This document shows, one piece after another, positions 57,945 through 64,000 of a stretch of 64,000 bases of DNA (its first letter is position 1; the number at the start of each line of letters is the position of its first letter). The notes under the pieces were generated by a model that was not told the origin of the DNA, did not search any database, and was given only the letters and a program-made list of their open reading frames with translations. Both the position numbers and the translations under genes were made by a program. Source of the stretch: Verpa conica (lineage: Eukaryota > Ascomycota > Pezizomycetes > Pezizales > Morchellaceae); NCBI GenBank assembly GCA_033030425.1, contig JAUFSD010000001.1, positions 62,001-126,000 of the forward strand. Direction: 5' to 3'.

Positions 57945-59400
57945 CAATGAACGAATACCGAGTGATTTCTAGTGATTATAATCACTTATTGTTCTAGAAG
58001 AAACTCACTAGTGGACTCTCTTATAGTAGATTCTGGATATACAGCGATGATCTTAGTCCCAGTGGGTTCTTTGACGCTGGGATGCCTAGATTCGTAAAGT
58101 TGAGATCTGGTAGATTTCCGGTATTTGGTTACTGTGCCGTTAGCTTTTTTTCATTGATGCCGCGTCGTTGATGGGAGTTTTATCTCAGAACCATAGCTCA
58201 TATATTTTCTGTCTTATATGGGGAAGGGTTAACTACTAATAACTACATGTATATTGGTTCACTGGGTTTCGGGGAGATTCTCACGCCTAGATAGCTCGTG
58301 CTCTTTTTTTCAAGTATCGTGTGGGATTACTCTTGCTATTGTGGTAAAGAACTAGAGAAGTCATGGTCTTAGTAATTCGATAGATAGCCTACCACCCCTG
58401 ACTGCTTAGCTTTCAACCTATATATCCATGAGACTATAGGTAACTATCCTAAACTCTTAAAACTAATATAATTTATTACTCGGTAGGTGTACTGTTATTT
58501 ATAATCATGAGCCTAAGGTTTCAGAGGTCTTTGAGAAATTACCAACTTCCCGGGTGACATCTCGCGTTTATTTTACACCGCATATGGCCGGAAATAGGCC
58601 TTCTAAATTATTGGCCTATCTCCTGTGAGTTACGTTAAGCGCAGTGTTATAAACCAGTGGTCTAGGGTTGGTGATTTGAACCAGTGGGTTCCTGAGGATC
58701 AAATAGCCTTTGGAGTTGATCATTCTTATATATTCGTTATATTATAGTACCTGAGGTATAAGTGACGTTATTATGACTTAGATGTGACCGGGGGTAGGCA
58801 TATTGACTAGAAGTATTAAGAAACGATGGAGATACCATTTAGTATAATATCCAGAAGCAGAAACTATGATATAAAGGACTAGTTATAACCCCTCAACTCG
58901 AGGATTACCCTCGTCCGGTCATAATCCCTGTAGAAGTAATTTTTAGTACCCGTATGAATTCCAACAGTCAAAGAACATAAATATACACCATAATTCTTCT
59001 AGATATAGAAAGAGAAAAAAACGGTGGCGCTAGGACGTCAGAATAGAGTACGTCTCGTTGCACAGACAGACCCTCCCCTCTTAGAGATGTCTCGAATGAG
59101 CCGACTCCCGGACTCCGAAGCTAGCTATGTAGCTAGTCTGGCCCTCGGAGTTGAACACCCAATTTCATCTCAGTGTTTAAGCCAAAGCTGTATGGTCTGA
59201 TACAAAACGTTTATTTCAACGTCTTAGCGTGAGCTTCTTTAATCTTGAGGGTAGACTAGTTGTATGCGGGCTCGGGACGGGAATTGGACGAACCGGTGGT
59301 GATTGTATTGTTTTAGTTAGGGATTATGTAGGTATTACTTTTAATTCTGTAATGTATGCACTAAAAGTCATAATTATAAGGCTGTTAACTGGGTTTCTAT

Positions 59401-60260
59401 TAATGTGAGGTTTAAAGTGGAGTATTTACTTGTTTGTTTCAGGTTGGGCTTCTGGAATATTCCATCAGGGCTCGTTCCCTTTTTGTTTTGTCCCTTGCCT
59501 AGCTTTTTTATTTCTTGACTCCAGGTTACGCTGATTGCAGTCAGTGGGGCTGAAATAGCCATGTAACATCGTCCAAATCCGATGCAGGCGGCACCCGTAA
59601 TCCCGGTCCTTTGATTGGGCCGTGATGAGCCGATGGTTACATACTCCGACATCACCCCGAGAGTTTGTTGGCTTGCCAATCCCGTGGTCGGCACACCCAA
59701 TCAGAAAGTATCTGTACCTGAATAAAACCAGACGAAGAAATTGTCGATAACAGTTGGGCAAATAACCTTGGAAAAGAATGGCTACATATACCTATCACAA
59801 GAAGCCAATGTGTTGTTATTTTTGGAAGGGAGGGGCGAGCCTCTCCAAGCCCAGAGCTCCAATTCAAAATCGGCAAGCCACAGGGGCAGCAGTAAGATCG
59901 TGAACATGTCTCGCTCCAGCCGCTGCGCCCCCCCTCCCTCCTCCCCCTCATAACAGTGGGGATATTTATCTCTCCCATGACAGGCTCTTTAACCAACTCT
60001 AGAAAAGAAAAGAAAATCTCGAAACACTACGGGTTGGGAGAGCTCGAGGGCTCGGTATTAGGTATTTCCACACCCATATTAATTACCCTTGTCCTCCCTT
60101 CCCCCCCCTCCTCTCTCCCTCTCATCCCGCGGCCACAAGCTTTCTTTCTTAATTTCTTCCTACCCGGTTCATTCCTTCTTCTCGCTAGAAGCTCTGTCCC
60201 TATATCCCACTCTTTCCCCCCTCACCAACTACTATCGCGAAGTAAAGAGAGAGAAGAAAA
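59401..60260. other. Intergenic, promoter of the dehydrogenase gene
   Basis: No gene recognised. Minus-strand frames at 59374-59996 overlap each other and lack domains. From about 60080 a CT-rich tract (CCTTCCCCCCCTCCTCTCTC-type) leads to the start codon at 60261. Confidence 0.45.
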
Positions 60261-61615
60261 ATGACCGTTAAAGCTTTCAAGATCGATGACGTCCCTGACC
60301 TTAGCGGGAAGGTAGCTATCGTAACCGGGTACTTATCCCCCCCACCTCACACGATAATAGATAATATACAACAAGCTAATACACACCAGGGGCACCTCCG
60401 GTCTCGGGATTGAGACAGCCTACCTCCTCGCACGCAGGAACTGCACCGTCTACATTGCCGCACGCAACCCCGAAAAAGCCGAAAGAGTAATATCTAGCAT
60501 CCAACGCCGGCTCTTCCCAGCCACACAGGGGGTCGGAGACCTTATATACCATCCCCTCGACCTACTAGACCTCAAGGGGACATTCGAATCCGCACGGCGG
60601 TTCCTGCGGGAGCATGATCGGTTGGATATAGTTGTCGCGAATGCGGGGACTGCGTATGATACGATTGACGAGCTGTCTGTGGATGGGTACGACAAGACGT
60701 TTGCAACAAACCACCTGGGCCATTTCGTCTTCATCACTACCCTCCTGCCGTTACTTGAGAGTACGTCGGCGGTGAATGGAGGAGATGTGAGGGTGGTTGT
60801 TACTAGTAGCATGGCCTACCATTATGCTGGGAGTGATGGGATCGACTTTGATTCCCTAAAGACAAAGGGCGAGGCGAGGGGTATTTTGGAAGTAAGGGCT
60901 GCTGCGAAACGTTATGGGAGGAGTAAAATGGCAAACATATTGTTTACGCAGGAGCTCGATAAGCGGTTATCGGCTAGGGGTATAAGTGGGGTGAGGGTGA
61001 ATGCTTGTCATCCAGGTAAGTCATGTCTCTAGAAAGAGAGAGAAAAGATGAATCATTGACTTTGAGGATAGGCGCTATCGGTGATACGGGGTTGGGAGGA
61101 ACGGTCAGTGCCTATTTGTTTTTTACTCGCAGTCGGAAGGTCTCCTTGAGAGACGTGATTCCGTTTCTTGCGCGACCGCTCGGCAATTTTTTCTACTTCT
61201 TTGATAGAGTCGCTAACCCGACATCTTTTTTTCTCTCTTTTTTACCCTTTATTACCCTTCTTTTATTCTTAATACTCATATAAAAGTCGCTCCGTATTTT
61301 GGTGGTTACTAACATATAGTTACCTCACAGGAAGTCTTCGGTATCCCGCACTGGGTCAATGGAATGATGCATAAAGCGATGGGAGCGGTCACCTTCAGTC
61401 CGCTAGAAGGAGCCATGACGCAGATCTACCTCGCGACATCAAAAGCCGTAGTAGAGAAGGATATAAGGGGGAAATTCTATGTACCGGTCATGACCTGGTC
61501 GATGCGGTATCATTACTCTACGGATTACGACGTCAGCAAGTCACTCAAGAGGGGAGACCATGAAAAATTATGGAACTACAGTGAGATTGCGTTAAGGGAA
61601 GCTTTGGAAAGATAA
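60261..61615 (+). CDS. Short-chain dehydrogenase/reductase (retinol-dehydrogenase-like)
   Basis: Four exons (60261-60328, 60390-61015, 61072-61103, 61331-61615) give 336 residues. The start MTVKAFKIDDVPDLSGKVAIV leads into the Rossmann TGGTSGLG, split by intron 1 (61 nt). NAG (in VVANAG), the catalytic Ser in VVVTSSMAY and YGRSK (Tyr-x3-Lys) are all present, so the enzyme should be active with NAD(P)H. The third exon has only 32 nt: HPG joins to AIGDTGLGGT and then EVFGIPHWVNG. I chose this because a direct join of exon 2 to exon 4 at the best acceptor breaks the frame, while the small exon keeps it with GTAAGT/GATAG and GTCAGT/CACAG ends. The alternative acceptor at 61318 would also keep frame but leaves too little space after the branch site. 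Substrate unknown; the family includes WW-domain-oxidoreductase and retinol-dehydrogenase relatives. Confidence 0.87.
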
Positions 61616-62759
61616 AACAGTTGGAATACTAGGAATGGATTAGTTCAAGCTGTGGGGTATCTTTTTTTTTCTTTTTTTCTTTTTGGGGGTTCTTTTTTTT
61701 CTTTTTTTTTCTACGCTGGAGCGGGAAGGGTTTTATTTCTTTTTTTATTCTTTTTTTCCCCCTACGGGTTGGGCAGAGTTTGTACTCTTAATGTACTTCT
61801 AGTGCCTCCATGAAAAGGTGGTGCTCTGATACTTGCTGGCTTGATATGTCAACTGTGCTTCATGTTTTAGGATGTGGCATCGGGGTCCCGCTGCGATCAT
61901 AAAGTGCAGCGGCAGCCACGGCAGTAGTAGAGTGTTATTGCGCGATGACGCGTCAGTGTTTCGACTGGGGGGATAACGATAACTGAAATTGAAACCTCGC
62001 AGAAAGTCAAGAGTGGGAAATGTTCTGTTTGCAGGCATTTCTGGAGAATAGAAAGCTTTTCCTCTTACTTGGATCGAGCTTAGCTGACTGAGGATGGTGG
62101 GCCAGTAACACCCGCTTGGCCGGCTCTCAGGGGGCCACTTGGGATTCTGATAAACCGGTAGATATGCTGCATAGGGTACATGTAGCTTAGCTGTCCAATC
62201 TCTGGGCATGCAACATGGGAAATGCGAAATGCAAGAAAGAGAAAGAAAAAAAACAATGGAAATTGGCAGAGGCTCTTCAGACTCCTTCCATATTCTTCTG
62301 GCCAACTGCCTGTTGGGGCTGTCTCGTTGTTAATAACCCCTCTGTGCATAGGTTGTGAACAGCGGTGGGGAGACAGCCAGGCCAGGCCAGTTGCAACGAC
62401 ACTCCTTTTTTGCCCCATCCTTAATTTTCTGCCGCGTCCTCCACCGTACGTTAGAACATCATCACCACTCCCTATCCCTCGCCGGACCCTAGCGAATTCA
62501 CCACGCCAGAGGGAAGAATCCGCTCTCCCCCCCCCACTCCCCTCCCCTTCCCATATCCATCCCCCCCCATCTCAATCCATTGATCCGGGACTGTGTTTTC
62601 TCGATATCTTATCTCTATTCTTCCAGTCCTTCGTTTCTGGTACTTTCTCTCTCTTCCTTCGTTCCGGGGAACCTTTTATTTCCATTTTAAAACATTTCTC
62701 TTCCTTATCCCGGAGAGACACTTTCTACAAATACTATTTTGCTTCGTTTGAAGTGAAGA
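61616..62759. other. Intergenic, promoter of MNN9-type gene
   Basis: T-rich 3' flank of the dehydrogenase to 61780, then unique sequence and a C/T-rich leader (62420-62700). A + frame at 62222-63007 overlaps the next gene's first exon in another register and is not called. Confidence 0.5.
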
Positions 62760-64000
62760 ATGGTGACCATGATACCAAAGGGGATGACGGTGAAAACGAT
62801 CCGGAACAAACTGCCACCGCTGCGGGCAATCGGCCAAGTGGTCTTGAGGACGCGGTTCCTGTTCCTCGTTTTCTTGTCGGCATTTATTATAATACTATGG
62901 CGGGGGTTCAGTTCCTCCGCCGCAAATATGCAAAAGTAAGGCACTCTGTCCGTTTTGTGAAGAAGAAGTCAAAAGGGGGTAGCAAAGAATGCTGCAAAGT
63001 GGGATGAATAAGATAGGATGACAACGAGTCTTGATTGGATAAACGAAACATCTTCATGATGAGATGCAATACTGAAAAGAAAAGAAAAAGAAAAAAAAAC
63101 TAACAATGGTCATTCTTCTCTCCTCTAGATTCTATTGCTTTGGTCCTGCTAGGTCTCCTATGGAAATCTCTCAAAATGAGCACGCGAACTGGCACGCACA
63201 CCACCAGACCCCGGTGCTGTTTAATCATCACGAGCCCTATGAAGTTAACGCTACAACTATCAGCCACATCGACCTGAACCCTATCAAATCCACCCGCGAT
63301 GCCGTCAAGCAAAAGGAGCGAGTTTTGATCCTCACCCCTCTCCGCGACGCCTCCTTCTACCTCACCCAGCACTTTGATCTCGTCTCGCAGCTGTCGTACC
63401 CCCACGACCTCATCGATCTTGCGTTCTTAGTCAGCGATACTAGTGATGATACTATAGCGCTCTTGAGCTCCGAGCTCCAACGAATCCAGAATAACCCAGA
63501 TCCTACAATCCCGTTTAGAAGCGTTATGATTGTTGAAAAAGATTTTGGTATCCAGGTAGCACAAAGCGTTGAGCAGAGGCACAGTTTCGAATTCCAAGGA
63601 CCCAGGAGGAAGGCAATGGGACGTGCGAGGAATTACTTGCTTGCAACCGCCTTGAGGCCAGATCACAGCTGGGTGTACTGGAGAGATGTTGATATCAAAG
63701 ATTCCCCGAAGGCGATCTTACAGGACTTTATCGCTCACGATAAAGATATTTTGGTCCCTAGTACGTTTGGAGCTTGTATCCCAAATAAATCCACAAGAGG
63801 GTTGTGCGCTGACTAAATTTGATAGATGTCTGGTTCCACAGATACGAGAATGGCCGCGACATTGAAGGGCGCTGTACGTACTCCCGCAGCTTAGCTCCAA
63901 CCATTTAAGTGTCTATTAAGCTAATTTATCTCTATAGTTGATTACAACTCATGGCAGGAATCCGAGAAGGGTATTGCTTTGGCCGCCACATTGTCTAAGG
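62760..64000 (+). CDS. MNN9: GT62 mannosyltransferase, Mnn9-type (Anp1/Mnn9/Van1), partial
   Basis: The gene runs off the right edge. Exons: 62760-62935, 63129-63760, 63826-63873 and 63938-beyond 64000; introns of 193, 65 and 64 nt keep frame. It is a type II Golgi protein: short cytosolic MVTMIPKGMTVKTIRNKLPP, one membrane span (RFLFLVFLSAFIIILW), a stem and the catalytic domain. Family blocks are ERVLILTPLRDASFYL, LSYPHDLIDLAFLVSD, RRKAMGRARNYLLATAL, the DxD-like WVYWRDVDI, HDKDILVPNVWFHRY and GRDIEGRFDYNSWQESEKG. Anp1/Mnn9/Van1 proteins form the Golgi mannan polymerases that extend the alpha-1,6 backbone of N-glycan outer chains. FDYNSW after the DIEGR motif fits Mnn9 better than Anp1 or Van1, but the choice is by resemblance only. 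The start MVTM is the first in-frame ATG after the CT-rich leader. Confidence 0.88.

Larger units (their letters stand above)
56701..59400. other. Second AT-rich gene-free block
   Basis: TA-rich sequence with stops in all frames. Only one frame of 60-70 codons (57243-57446) occurs between 55171 and 59374, and it has no recognisable motif. It holds two retro-insertions (57478-57559 and 57889-57944). A RIP-eroded transposon origin is likely but not demonstrated. Confidence 0.55.

Noticed and set aside
59374..59996. Overlapping minus-strand frames of about 100 codons
   Set aside because: No domain, mutually exclusive registers and no convincing splice junctions joining them.
62222..63007. 261-codon open frame on the + strand
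   Set aside because: It overlaps the first exon of the mannosyltransferase in another register; that exon has the membrane anchor and correct splice phase.
1..64000. CRISPR arrays, bacterial operons, phage or plasmid origins
   Set aside because: Intron-rich eukaryotic genes throughout; no direct-repeat/spacer array was seen.

Overview
The window reads as nuclear DNA of a filamentous ascomycete (Pezizomycotina; a finer placement would be a guess). The coding genes carry many short introns, mostly 38-310 nt, with GTRNGT donors, CTAAC/CTGAC-type branch sites and YAG acceptors. Core promoters are pyrimidine-rich. Several products are typical of moulds: an Ecm33-type GPI wall protein, a YPPP-rich annexin, a peroxisomal 4-coumarate-CoA-ligase-like enzyme and a GT62 mannosyltransferase. 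Gene density is low, about 12 genes in 64 kb. They are separated by long intergenic stretches full of homopolymer G/C and A/T runs, and by two AT-rich blocks (about 7.96-14.29 kb and 56.7-59.4 kb) that are almost free of open frames and look mutationally eroded, consistent with RIP.

Layout. ECM33-like wall protein (+, 1.16-2.5 kb); bHLH factor (+, 5.6-6.6 kb); low-complexity and AT-rich block; YVH1 phosphatase (-, 14.3-15.4 kb); C2H2 zinc-finger protein (+, 19.0-21.5 kb); unrecognised disordered protein (-, 24.9-26.6 kb); 8.5 kb gene-free; SFM1 methyltransferase (-, 35.1-36.3 kb); PTC5-like mitochondrial PP2C phosphatase (-, 39.7-41.6 kb); CIA30-domain protein (+, 43.3-44.3 kb); acyl/4-coumarate-CoA ligase ending in AKL (+, 44.9-46.7 kb); a minisatellite and a multi-intron locus without a long reading frame (47.0-48.5 kb); annexin (-, 49.4-50.8 kb); F-box protein (+, 52.6-54.4 kb); second AT-rich block; short-chain dehydrogenase (+, 60.3-61.6 kb); and a MNN9-type mannosyltransferase cut by the right edge (+, 62.8 kb onward).

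The genes do not form a cluster with a common pathway. YVH1 and SFM1 both act on ribosomes, ECM33 and MNN9 both act on the cell wall, and PTC5 and the CIA30 protein point to mitochondrial energy metabolism, but they are scattered housekeeping genes.

The most notable non-genic signal is a family of very short retro-insertions. At least six sites share one 3' end (a small AACC/GGTT hairpin, then TACTTATGATTAATTC and an ATTC-type tail). Each site is bounded by a 14-17 bp direct repeat. The inserts are only 22 to 138 nt long, have a common 3' end and ragged 5' ends, as expected for severely 5'-truncated products of target-primed reverse transcription by a LINE or SINE. A second unusual locus (about 47.64-48.5 kb) has at least five well-formed introns around short exons with no long ORF, and a 10-bp exon-to-exon complementary stem.
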